Positions 26,789 to 36,235 of a DNA stretch of 64,000 nt are shown here, in pieces. The stretch spans positions 1,426,001 through 1,490,000 of the forward strand of contig NZ_CP031728.1 in the NCBI RefSeq assembly GCF_008806975.1, written 5' to 3'. Made by a program: the position numbers and the translations under genes. Positions within the stretch are counted from its first letter, which is position 1, and each line of letters starts with the position of its first letter. Under the pieces are notes generated by a model. That model was given only the letters and a program-made list of their open reading frames with translations, was not told where the DNA came from and searched no databases. Origin of the DNA: Cellvibrio sp. KY-GH-1. GTDB taxonomy: Bacteria; Pseudomonadota; Gammaproteobacteria; Pseudomonadales; Cellvibrionaceae.

Positions 26789-27271
26789 TCAAGGTAATTG
26801 ATAAGCGAGTTTTACTGTGCAAGGAAATTCACCTTCCTTGTCGGTGCCAGCACAGGAATATGCGCCATCGCCCCGAATATTTTTGAATTTCCCTGTACCT
26901 CCGATAATTTCATCAACGCCACTCCACTCACCTTCTGCAGCGCTCGTTCCCTCATATTGAATAAAAATCTTGTCGCCCTCTTTATCTTCATAGCTGCAGA
27001 AGCCAACGGATTTATTAACCTTCTCATGGGTAAATACAGAGAATGAACACGCCGACTTACCCATGTGCATGAGGCCTTTTTGCTGCTCGTTAAAGGTCAC
27101 ACCGGTAATGGTTCCGTGGGTGTACTCATCGTTATATTTCGTGCTTGAAGTACCTTTATTAATGGCTTGCAGATTAATAGTTCCCGTTTTAGGTAAAGCC
27201 TCGGCAGCCACAACACTGCCGCAACTTGCCAATAGGATTCCGCTAATCCACTTCACTATTCTGTTACGCAT
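26789..27271 (-). CDS. Secreted protein of unknown function in the GntR-ABC operon
   Basis: 160 residues. Signal peptide of about 22 residues (IVKWISGILLASCGSVVAAEA) and a mature part rich in beta-strand pattern with four cysteines (KSACSFSVF, GFCSYED, AYSCAGTD, FPCTVKL), probably two disulfides. The motif GTGKFKNIRGDGAYSC resembles the repeating edge of allene-oxide-cyclase or dirigent-like barrels, but that is only a resemblance. It lies between the GntR regulator (30 bases) and the ATPase (55 bases) on the same strand, so it is probably co-regulated with the transporter. Function is unknown; it may act in the periplasm on the same substrate or stress. Confidence 0.8.
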   Translation of the reverse strand: MRNRIVKWISGILLASCGSVVAAEALPKTGTINLQAINKGTSSTKYNDEYTHGTITGVTFNEQQKGLMHMGKSACSFSVFTHEKVNKSVGFCSYEDKEGDKIFIQYEGTSAAEGEWSGVDEIIGGTGKFKNIRGDGAYSCAGTDKEGEFPCTVKLAYQLP

Positions 27272-27301
27272 ACAAACTCCTGTTCCTGTTAATTTTGCTG
27301 A

Positions 27302-27679
27302 TCAATCGTCTATCAGCGCTTTTTTAACCTGCGCCAGTATTTGGTTATCGCTCATCCCCAGTGCCCTGCCCGCGCCAATTAATCCAGCGATGTATTTATC
27401 CAACTCCGCCTCTCCCAGCGCCTTTTGCACATCCATCACATCAGCAACAAAAGACCCCCGCCCCGCCTGGGTGACAATCACACCTTCCGCTTCCAGCTCG
27501 GTGTAAGCGCGCTTAACCGTAATCACACTTACTTTAGTTGCCACACTTAATTCACGAATCGACGGCAAAGGGTGGCCCGCGGGCCAATCACCCACCCGAA
27601 CTTTTTGTTTGATTTGCTCCATGATTTGCAAGTACATGGGCCGACTATCTTGTTGCGAAAGAAACAACGCTTCAGTCAC
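27302..27679 (-). CDS. GntR-family regulator, YtrA subfamily
   Basis: 125 residues. The N-terminal winged helix-turn-helix reads QIKQKVRVGDWPAGHPLPSI ... VSVITVKRAYTELEAEGVI ... GRGSFVAD, and the short C-terminal helical tail (about 55 residues, ending VKKALIDD) is the dimerisation region of the YtrA subfamily, which lacks a large ligand domain. Translation starts at GTG 27679 with GGAGG 6 bases upstream; the longer ATG-initiated reading is not credible because it runs through the operator. YtrA regulators repress the ABC genes next to them; here the secreted protein, ATPase and permease follow on the same strand. Confidence 0.88.
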   Translation of the reverse strand: MTEALFLSQQDSRPMYLQIMEQIKQKVRVGDWPAGHPLPSIRELSVATKVSVITVKRAYTELEAEGVIVTQAGRGSFVADVMDVQKALGEAELDKYIAGLIGAGRALGMSDNQILAQVKKALIDD

Positions 27680-27691
27680 GCAACCTCCAAC

Positions 27692-27750
27692 TGTATATAT
27701 ACGATATGAACAGTATACACAGATATACACAGTTAGCAAGTGTGTATATC
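27692..27750 (-). promoter_or_regulatory. Probable GntR operator: two inverted repeats upstream of the regulator gene
   Basis: A perfect 10-bp inverted repeat, GATATACACA (27722-27731) and TGTGTATATC (27741-27750) with a 9-base spacer, lies 43-71 bases upstream of the GTG. A second, weaker pair, TGTATA (27692) and TATACA (27714), is next to the ribosome site. AT-rich GTATAC-type repeats suit YtrA-type autoregulation; binding is inference. Confidence 0.65.
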
Positions 27751-27792
27751 GCCCCTCCCTCTTACCGACAAGGAACGAACTTTTATCCCCCC

Positions 27793-27818
27793 AAAAAAAT
27801 GCCCCGCAAACGCGGGGC
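27793..27818 (-). terminator. Terminator of the pseudouridine synthase gene
   Basis: On the minus strand GCCCCGC-GTTT-GCGGGGC is followed by seven T residues. It lies about 40 bases past the stop of the synthase gene and insulates the GntR operon. Confidence 0.88.
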
Positions 27819-27856
27819 AATGAAGAGCAGATAAAAATATAAATGCGGTTCAAACA

Positions 27857-28717
27857 TTATCGTCGCTGGTTCATAAGCACAAAAAAATCAGCCGGCGCCG
27901 GAGTTCCGAACGATAATTCCTTGCCATTTTTTGGGTTAATAATTTTTAAGGATAATGAATGCAGCCCCATGCGCACACCCGCAGTACCGTAACGCTGATC
28001 TCCAACGATTGGATAACCAAGCCAGGATAAGTGCGCGCGTATTTGATGCTGGCGCCCAGTATCAATTTGCACACGCAGAAGTGTTCGACTGCCGTTAGTG
28101 CGCTCCGTTGTAAAGTGAGTAATTGCAGGCTTTGCATCCGGGTGAGCGCCGACATGCATGCGATACTCCTCATCATCTGCACGTAACGGCTGATCGATGG
28201 TTCCTTCGGCTGGGCTCGGGCAACCCTCCACAATGGCCAAATAGGTTTTTTCTGCTTTATCCCATTTTGCCATCACGGCTTCACGCATTTCACGTGAAGT
28301 GGCAAATAACAATACGCCTGAAGTGTCCCGGTCAATACGATTCACCGGCCACAATTTTACTGCTTGGGAGCGACGTGATAGTTGGTTACGTAAAATTGCC
28401 AACGCGTGTTGTTGAGTTTCTTTGGTGGTACCGACGGATAACAACCCTGCCGGTTTATTAATCGCAATAATGTCACGATCAGAATATAAAATTTCCAATT
28501 GCGATGGTGTGCTGTTTGTCGTTTTAGCCGCAGCACCAACTTCAACCACATCACCCACGTTGAGCGCGTAATCATGTTGCGTGATGACTGTACCGTTCAC
28601 ACTGACGCAACCACCTTGCAAACGCTGTTTAATTTTACTGCGCGCCCAACCAGGAAGCCGCTCAGCGAGAAACACCAATAACTTCGCAGGTTCCTTAACC
28701 TGTAACTTTTCAGACAT
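27857..28717 (-). CDS. RluA-family pseudouridine synthase
   Basis: About 286 residues. N-terminal S4 RNA-binding domain (ARSKIKQRLQGGCVSVNG) followed by the RluA catalytic domain with the motif VNRIDRDTSGVLLFA, in which the Asp is the nucleophile, and the late motif DTGRQHQIRAHLSWLGYPIVGDQRYG. It isomerises uridine in rRNA or tRNA; which site cannot be told, though the S4 domain and size fit RluA/RluC/RluD-like enzymes. Start at ATG 28717 is one of three close in-frame ATGs (28723, 28735). Transcribed alone and closed by a strong terminator. Confidence 0.9.
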   Translation of the reverse strand: MSEKLQVKEPAKLLVFLAERLPGWARSKIKQRLQGGCVSVNGTVITQHDYALNVGDVVEVGAAAKTTNSTPSQLEILYSDRDIIAINKPAGLLSVGTTKETQQHALAILRNQLSRRSQAVKLWPVNRIDRDTSGVLLFATSREMREAVMAKWDKAEKTYLAIVEGCPSPAEGTIDQPLRADDEEYRMHVGAHPDAKPAITHFTTERTNGSRTLLRVQIDTGRQHQIRAHLSWLGYPIVGDQRYGTAGVRMGLHSLSLKIINPKNGKELSFGTPAPADFFVLMNQRR

Positions 28718-28839
28718 GACCATTCGCTCTAACAATTAATATGCCCAGTTTAACCATCTTAGTCATAGTTTGCCTGCGAAATTACAACCAATTAAAACTA
28801 CTGCGTGCGTTATTCGCTACATATAACAATATGAACAAA

Positions 28840-29292
28840 CTATCTGTCGTTATCCTCAAGAGTTATAGAGAGTGACCCATTTTTTGCGGCGCCAACCACT
28901 AACGGATAGAGTTTACGATATGCAATGCTGCTACTGGATACGGACATATTTTCAGGGTCAGTATGAGCGCTTGTTCCAACCAACAGGCAGCCTTCTGTGT
29001 CCGTATGGGTATTTCCACAATGAATCAGAATGTCGGTGAACCCCGGAACCTCTAATACCTCGAGCATTCCTTCGTGTTGAATATCCTTAAACCGCTCTAT
29101 GTACTGTTGATGATGTTTTCCGCGGGTTCGTAAAGCAACCTTATACGTGCCTGCGGGAATTCGTGTTTCTTTGAGTACTTTGATTGCCCTAAATTCGTCT
29201 TCAAGCCCAAAACAAACAAAGCGTTGATCCACAGAAATATGGCTTATTGTTGATTCACTGTCTGAAATAAATCTATCTACGATTATCTTCAT
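28840..29292 (-). CDS. DUF5675 family protein
   Basis: 150 residues. The pattern RFVCFGLEDEFRAIKVLKET, RIPAGTYKVALR, FTDILIHCGNTHTDTEGCLLVG matches the DUF5675 family as I know it, single-domain proteins found in prophages, near type VI secretion genes and alone. The conserved IHxGN and DTxGC blocks suggest a hydrolase-like or cell-wall related site, though no activity is established. No signal peptide is present. The ATG at 29292 has AAAGGAG at good spacing, so the longer in-frame start at 29334 was not used. No phage or secretion genes adjoin it, so it may be a leftover of a mobile element. Confidence 0.78.
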   Translation of the reverse strand: MKIIVDRFISDSESTISHISVDQRFVCFGLEDEFRAIKVLKETRIPAGTYKVALRTRGKHHQQYIERFKDIQHEGMLEVLEVPGFTDILIHCGNTHTDTEGCLLVGTSAHTDPENMSVSSSSIAYRKLYPLVVGAAKNGSLSITLEDNDR

Positions 29293-29456
29293 GGTATCTC
29301 CTTTATCGATGTATTTTTTATACAGCATTGGCAAACAATCTGAAACTTCATACCCGTCAATTTATAACAAGAACTGACCTACCCTAAGATTATCGAGTCA
29401 ATTCAGAATCCACCACCCCCTAAAATGGGGGTACTTGAATACTACCCCCAAACAAA

Positions 29457-29479
29457 AGGGCGACCACTTGGGCCGCCCT
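29457..29479 (-). terminator. Terminator of the M23-like gene
   Basis: On the minus strand AGGGCG-GCCCAAGTGGT-CGCCCT is followed by TTTTG. A second hairpin (GGGGGTA/TACCCCC at 29425-29447) lies just beyond. Confidence 0.75.
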
Positions 29480-29508
29480 CTGTAACATATCAAACGTTTG
29501 TTAAAAAA

Positions 29509-30564
29509 TTACTTGCGCCAGATTCCTGTGTACACTGAACCGCAATACCACCAGCCAGTGCGGGTATAACCCTGGTTAGCTAAAGTATTGGATTTGCTGT
29601 TGAAGCTGCTCAACGACATACCGAAGTAGGCATACCATGAACCACTCGCTGGAATCCAGGTGGTGTTGTAAATCTGGCCACCATCAGTACAAGGGAAAGT
29701 ATCCATCATCACACCTGAATCGGCAAAGTGGTTGAACCAGGCTTGCATACGCTCATCAGGGATATTGTTAACAGTCCAGTAACCAACTGAGTGCGGTGCC
29801 CACACCATAACCTCGCCGTTGGGCAACTTATTACCATTTAACAACGTCCAGGGGCCATTCACAGAAGCGGTTTGATTGGTGTAAGGCGTGGTCTGTCCGT
29901 GGTCGAAATTGATATCAACGGCACTACCCCCGCTAGTTTGCACATGCACATGCAGATGTGGGCCAGATGAATTGCCATTATTACCTACCTTACCCAATAC
30001 CTGCCCTTTGGTAATACGCGCACCGTTAGTGACTTTCCCCGCGTTGGTCCAGACTGCGCCAATCTCAGGGGTTGGCAAATAAGTGGCATTGTGTGGGCAC
30101 AGGTTAGTTGGGATTGAGCCAGGCTGGGCATGGGCATAGAGTGCATAATTGCCATCATCCTGCAGAACCCACAAGTGGTTACCGCCGTAACCGATATAGC
30201 CTTCAGCCAGCTTGGCATGATTGGAGCCGGGGGTATTTTCCGGTGCGTTACGCCAGCAACCTACTACAGTACCTGAATCCATCGCCCGAATGTTTGCACC
30301 GTAGACGATGTAACTGGAGTTCAAATTAGTGGGAGATGCGTCGGTCTTCAACTGTGACCACTTACCACTGCCAGTATGGCGACGAGCCACGATATCCTTG
30401 GCGGCGGCCTGTGCACCACCCGACCAGTGAGTCGTAGTGGTATAGCGATAATTCAGGTTGATGTCGTCTGCGCGCAGTGGGAAATCCGAGGCTAGTGAAC
30501 AAACGGAAACCAATGCTGAAGCAGAAACAAGTACAACACGAGCGAGAGTATTAAATGCGTTCAT
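29509..30564 (-). CDS. Secreted M23-like (LytM fold) protein with altered first zinc motif
   Basis: 351 residues. Signal peptide of about 26 residues (MNAFNTLARVVLVSASALVS, cleavage near SLA-SD). The M23 core is visible as GTVVGCW, YALYAHA with H145, VLGKVGNNGNSSGPHLHVHV with H203 and H205. The usual HxxxD that gives two zinc ligands just before the strand leading to GTVV is absent; only H46 and D57 (THWSGGAQAAAKDIV) could replace it. The enzyme may use this spaced pair or be inactive. The last 85 residues (FNHFADSGVMMDTFPC ... GWWYCGSVYTGIW) look like a distant copy of the repeat found in the next gene. M23 enzymes cut peptidoglycan cross-links or elastin-like proteins. Confidence 0.82.
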   Translation of the reverse strand: MNAFNTLARVVLVSASALVSVCSLASDFPLRADDINLNYRYTTTTHWSGGAQAAAKDIVARRHTGSGKWSQLKTDASPTNLNSSYIVYGANIRAMDSGTVVGCWRNAPENTPGSNHAKLAEGYIGYGGNHLWVLQDDGNYALYAHAQPGSIPTNLCPHNATYLPTPEIGAVWTNAGKVTNGARITKGQVLGKVGNNGNSSGPHLHVHVQTSGGSAVDINFDHGQTTPYTNQTASVNGPWTLLNGNKLPNGEVMVWAPHSVGYWTVNNIPDERMQAWFNHFADSGVMMDTFPCTDGGQIYNTTWIPASGSWYAYFGMSLSSFNSKSNTLANQGYTRTGWWYCGSVYTGIWRK

Positions 30565-30931
30565 GGCAAATGTCCTTTTAAATCAAAAAATGAGTGAGTG
30601 ATTTGAAACTGACGCACCGGGTTAACCTCATGTCAACACACGACTGCCAGATCCGGTAAGCGCTGTATTTGCAACGCTATGGTGGCCATTTTACGGGGAT
30701 TAAATTGAGAAAATAGTCGCCATTCGCGGAGAGTTTTGTGCGCCATTGGCTGGGAAGTAATTTACGCACTTGGCGGAGGTGAATTTGTCACAAAAACGCT
30801 GTGCTATCTGCAACAGTTAATTGGTTATTAGGTTTTCATCAAAAAAAAACACCCCACAAATGCCTAATGATTCAACGAGCATTTGCGGGGTAAAAAATGT
30901 TGTTAACGAATAAGATTTCCAGCAAATCCCA
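30565..30931. other. Intergenic region between the M23-like and serine hydrolase genes
   Basis: 367 bases. It should hold the promoter of the M23-like gene (minus strand); the 3' half carries the hairpin described separately. I see no gene in it. Confidence 0.6.
30851..30891 (-). terminator. Terminator of the serine hydrolase gene
   Basis: ACCCCACAAATGC / GCATTTGCGGGGT, 13 positions with one mismatch, followed on the minus strand by a run of nine T residues. Confidence 0.85.
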
Positions 30932-32986
30932 TTAAAGATTAAACGGAACAGATACTTTGCCAAATTTTATCGTGGGTAAAATTGGACTAAACATGGGAAC
31001 GCCGAATTGGGCGAATAAATCATGGGTCGGCCAACTCGCCGGCGGTAACTGTGCTAACTCTGGATAAATATCCGGAGTACCACTCCCACCATTACAAAAC
31101 ACAGCAAATCCCCATCCATCATTACGATAAAGAATTCGTGTACTCACGCCCGGCATTCCACCACCATGTTCAAACACTCGCAGAGTATTGGATGCCGCCC
31201 ATGAATCCCATCCATTTGCATAATTAGGCATTTCAACATCGGTCGCACTTTTATAAATGGAAGGCACAGTCCACATCGCATCTACCGTGCTTTTTTGCAA
31301 TAGCGGATTACCGAGGCTGGTTGCAAAGGCCGCAAGAATTTTTGCGTAGTCGACAGGTGCCATACACCACCCGCCAAACGCATCAAAAGTTGCATAATCT
31401 TCACCACCATAACCAAGTGGAACTAATGGCCGAGCACCTTTGGGATTACCGGAAACCACACTCGGAAGGATACGTAAGTCATCCCACAGATCAGCGTCGT
31501 GCTGACGCACTGAACCGGGTTTTTGGGCGCTTTGCGCCACAGGTGTTCTATGAGGCCGAGTTAAACCCAAGGGTTTAAAAATATGTTGGCTCACCGCATC
31601 AACATAAGACAAGCCCAATTTTTTCTCAATGATCAACCCCAATAATAAATAACCCAGGTTGCTGTATTGCTGTTGAGTGCCAGGCGTAAACTGCAGCTTC
31701 TGACTCGCCATATAAGCCGCAATTTGTTGCTTGCTAATTGGTAAAGCAGTTTGCCCATAAACTTGGGTTACCTCTTCGACAGTCGGCAAATCGTAAACTT
31801 TACGTCTATCCCAACCCGCCGTGTGAGTTAACAGATGCTGTACCGTAATATTTTTAAACTGACTATCAATTGTTCGTCCTGGAGGCGCAGTCAAATTCAA
31901 AATCGATTGCACATTGGTATCCAAGGACAACTGCTTTTGCTGAATGAGTTGATGAATGGCAATGGAGGTAATTGGTTTGGTGCAACTCGCCAAACGGAAC
32001 ATGGAGTCCGGTTGGGTTAATGGGTAATCAGGCTCACCCCAGGTATAGCCTCGCGCAAATACCAAACGCCCCTGGTAAGTTACTGCCACTCCGGTAGCGC
32101 GGGTACCATTTTGCTGCATAAATGCTTTCACTTTAGTATCAATAGCACTCATTGCAGGCACCGCCTGGCCAGTCATAGTAAACTTGCGCTCATGCGGTAA
32201 AGCCTGCTGAGTGAATAGCGCAGCAAACCGCGCATTACTACCTGTGCCACCCGCTTGCACACAGACAGGAAAAAAGCCTTTCGTCGTCCACTCATTAAAC
32301 TGTTGCTGATATTGCGCGCTCGACATTCCATGGCGTGCCACCCATGGCCCGATGCTGTCTTCTCGGAATACAGACAGGTAATTACCATCTGGCGAGACAG
32401 TCACAAAACCAGGGCGAGCCCACTGCTGCGACTGAGCGTTAAATCGAGTTTGATATTGATCACCAGTTTCTTCCTTCAACCCGGTAATACTCCACAGAAT
32501 ACGCAGGGGGTTTGGATCTAGCACAATGGCATAGCGACGGTTATTAGGCTCGCCATAGCTGGAAATCCAGCGCGGAATCCACTTTTCTGTCCGCGCTTTA
32601 CTAATCCAGTGTTCGAGCGTCGCCGGATCTTTATCCGAACCTCTGATTAATCCATAGCGAGTGAGGGAAACGCCGTGATTGGATTGCTCCATCACCGCCG
32701 CAAATACAGGATTATTAGAAGGCCCCGTTACCGAAAGAATGGTTGGACTGAAACCTTTAGCAGCCCAGATATTAAAGAAGTTTTGAAAGTCAGCGGCGGA
32801 GGCGCCATGAATGCCCGCAAAAGCAGGCCCCGCTTTTTGCACCCAAACCGCAGCATAAAGTGGATTTTCGCGCGCTCCATACACACTGATTGATACCGGA
32901 CGATAGCCTTTAGGCACAAAAGTATCCCATTGCTGTTGATAGTCAGCATGCGAACGATCATGGGTGGCAACAAATGATACAGACAT
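30932..32986 (-). CDS. Beta-lactamase-fold serine hydrolase with N-terminal tandem repeats
   Basis: 684 residues. Residues 1-265 are about five degenerate copies of a roughly 50-residue unit (QQWDTFVPKGYRPVSISVYG ... YAAVW; FFNIWAAKGFSPTILSVTG ... FAAVM; QFNEWTTKGFFPVCVQAGG ... FAALF), which resemble the bacterial tandem repeat domain 1. Residues 280-684 are a class C beta-lactamase/DD-peptidase-like domain with S334-x-x-K337 (SCTK), Y441-S-N443 and a late HGGG motif (FEHGGGMPGVS), so the catalytic set is complete. No signal peptide is seen, which is unusual for this fold, whose members mostly act in the periplasm. It could be an esterase, a DD-peptidase or a secreted hydrolase using another route. 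The gene stands alone. Confidence 0.85.
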   Translation of the reverse strand: MSVSFVATHDRSHADYQQQWDTFVPKGYRPVSISVYGARENPLYAAVWVQKAGPAFAGIHGASAADFQNFFNIWAAKGFSPTILSVTGPSNNPVFAAVMEQSNHGVSLTRYGLIRGSDKDPATLEHWISKARTEKWIPRWISSYGEPNNRRYAIVLDPNPLRILWSITGLKEETGDQYQTRFNAQSQQWARPGFVTVSPDGNYLSVFREDSIGPWVARHGMSSAQYQQQFNEWTTKGFFPVCVQAGGTGSNARFAALFTQQALPHERKFTMTGQAVPAMSAIDTKVKAFMQQNGTRATGVAVTYQGRLVFARGYTWGEPDYPLTQPDSMFRLASCTKPITSIAIHQLIQQKQLSLDTNVQSILNLTAPPGRTIDSQFKNITVQHLLTHTAGWDRRKVYDLPTVEEVTQVYGQTALPISKQQIAAYMASQKLQFTPGTQQQYSNLGYLLLGLIIEKKLGLSYVDAVSQHIFKPLGLTRPHRTPVAQSAQKPGSVRQHDADLWDDLRILPSVVSGNPKGARPLVPLGYGGEDYATFDAFGGWCMAPVDYAKILAAFATSLGNPLLQKSTVDAMWTVPSIYKSATDVEMPNYANGWDSWAASNTLRVFEHGGGMPGVSTRILYRNDGWGFAVFCNGGSGTPDIYPELAQLPPASWPTHDLFAQFGVPMFSPILPTIKFGKVSVPFNL

Positions 32987-33328
32987 ATTAAGCTCCTTTT
33001 ATTGAGTATCTTTAAGAGGAAAATTTTGCGAGGCATTACCAGAACCCATACGGGAACTACAATCGTTAATAAACGATTAGGAGAAATTTTAATGCAACAA
33101 TATCGCAAAAAAATAGCCGATTTAAGCTGAATTTACTGTAAGTCATTTTCCGGGAAGTAAATAAATCACCAGTAACATGTGACTTTTTGACTAACAGTTT
33201 GTTAACTATTCACAATGACATTCTAATCAAAAAAAATTGGCATTATTCCCGTAAAGAAAAACAACAAAAAAGACGCAATGATTCATAACCATTGCGTCAT
33301 ACTGGTAGATACCAATAGATGTAAAACG
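32987..33328. other. Intergenic region between the serine hydrolase gene and the katG pseudogene
   Basis: 342 AT-rich bases. It contains the upstream region of the hydrolase gene and the terminator of the katG remnant. No gene seen. Confidence 0.6.
33272..33298 (-). terminator. Terminator downstream of katG pseudogene
   Basis: GACGCAATG-ATTCATAAC-CATTGCGTC, a 9-bp perfect stem with TTTTTTG on the minus-strand 3' side. Confidence 0.88.
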
Positions 33329-34935
<1,607 letters not shown>

Positions 34936-35805
34936 AATTTTTTCCTCTGTAGTGGGTGTAAGCGAAGTGCTGAAACTGGATTTAAGATTATTGAAATGAC
35001 AAATCCTTCAGGCGTGACACCTCATTCAGCATGCACCTGAATACACCGATGAATAGTTCTAGAAAGTTGATCAGGATAATCGTCGCGCGAGGCGAAATAC
35101 AGGGCACCTGATCTACGGGGAGATTATAAAAACAACACAGATGAGAAAGATTTTCATTTTTAACTATGAGGTAAGTAAATATTTTTAATTAACTGTTTTG
35201 AAATCAATTGAATATCCTCCATGCAGCCAAAGGACCAAAAACCAATCAGTATGCTTACACATCAAGCATCGAAAATGATCACAACGATGACGAACTCTGT
35301 AATTCCTGTTTTTAATTAATGCAATTATCCGCATCACATCCGTGAACTATGAGTAGAATCGTTTATTAATTTTACGTTTCTAAAAAATAGTTTTTTTAAT
35401 TTTAGGATTAATTTCGATTAGCAAAAATACTAATTTCACCGCCATAAACTAGCCTAATAATCAATTAGAAATCCAAGAGAATAATGCGTGATTAGCCAAG
35501 TAACGGCTAACAGGAATATGTGACACTTATGTGATTTTACGCCTGATAGCATTTCAATTTTTAACGAAATATTAACAGCATAAAATTTCACTAATTTGAC
35601 CCTATTCATATTTTTTAGTTTTAAATTCAACAACCGAAAATCAATGATAATTAATGCGACTTTATATTTATCACCCTGTTGCTTATCAAAAACAACCTAC
35701 TTATGATCGCGCCGAATTTTAGTGATTTACAAATTGCTTCCCGAGATCAAGGCCGATCCAAACGACTGTCATTCAATACGTCTAGTAAACCTAAAGTAAT
35801 TTACT
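34936..35805. other. Long AT-rich intergenic region
   Basis: 870 bases between the katG remnant and a small unknown gene. It is AT-rich, mainly from 35130 to 35680. I find no convincing coding region, RNA gene or long repeat; a short imperfect inverted repeat (TTCAGG near 35009, CCTGAA near 35037) is the only structure seen. It may hold the promoter region of the inorganic-carbon operon. Confidence 0.5.
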
Positions 35806-36135
35806 ATGCAATCAACAGCACAAAAGGCATTGATTCTGCTCTGGCTAATTTTTTTCGCCAGCAATGCGCTTTTTGTGTCATACCCCAGCAACCCATCAAG
35901 CGAACCCCATAAAAACCTATTCGCGGCCGACCAAAATTCCGGCTCTGATGAGTTTATCGAAATAGAAAGTTTCGACAAAAACATTGATGACAAGATAGAT
36001 CGCTACTCCCAGCCTCCTTATTTCTTTGCAGCGCTAGCAGTCGCATCCCCATTTTTCATTTCACCCTACTTAAAAATAAAGCGTTTTTTCTTCGTAAAAA
36101 AATCGCGCGCACCACCACTTAGCCTCATCGCGTAA
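35806..36135 (+). CDS. Small putative membrane protein upstream of the carbon-uptake operon
   Basis: 109 residues, not recognised. A hydrophobic N-terminal segment (ALILLWLIFFASNALFV, residues 8-24) acts as a signal or membrane anchor, the middle is acidic (DQNSGSDEFIEIESFDKN) and a second hydrophobic segment (YFFAALAVASPFFISPYL, about 72-89) is followed by a strongly basic tail (KIKRFFFVKKSR). The ribosome site is weak (TAAAG). Codon use and the two helices with sensible topology support a real gene, but without homologues this is uncertain. It ends 100 bases before the SulP gene on the same strand. Confidence 0.5.
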   Translation: MQSTAQKALILLWLIFFASNALFVSYPSNPSSEPHKNLFAADQNSGSDEFIEIESFDKNIDDKIDRYSQPPYFFAALAVASPFFISPYLKIKRFFFVKKSRAPPLSLIA

Positions 36136-36235
36136 TCCAGCGCCTTCTTTTTATATTTTCTAACTAACCGCTCCTTGCTGTTGAATTTCTAGCAAGCAGA
36201 CTACTATTTTTTCCATTTTCCATAGGGAGATACTT

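Noticed and set aside
35679..35912. 77-residue frame before the SulP gene
   Set aside because: Overlaps a better frame (35806-36135) with membrane features; no ribosome site or recognisable sequence.
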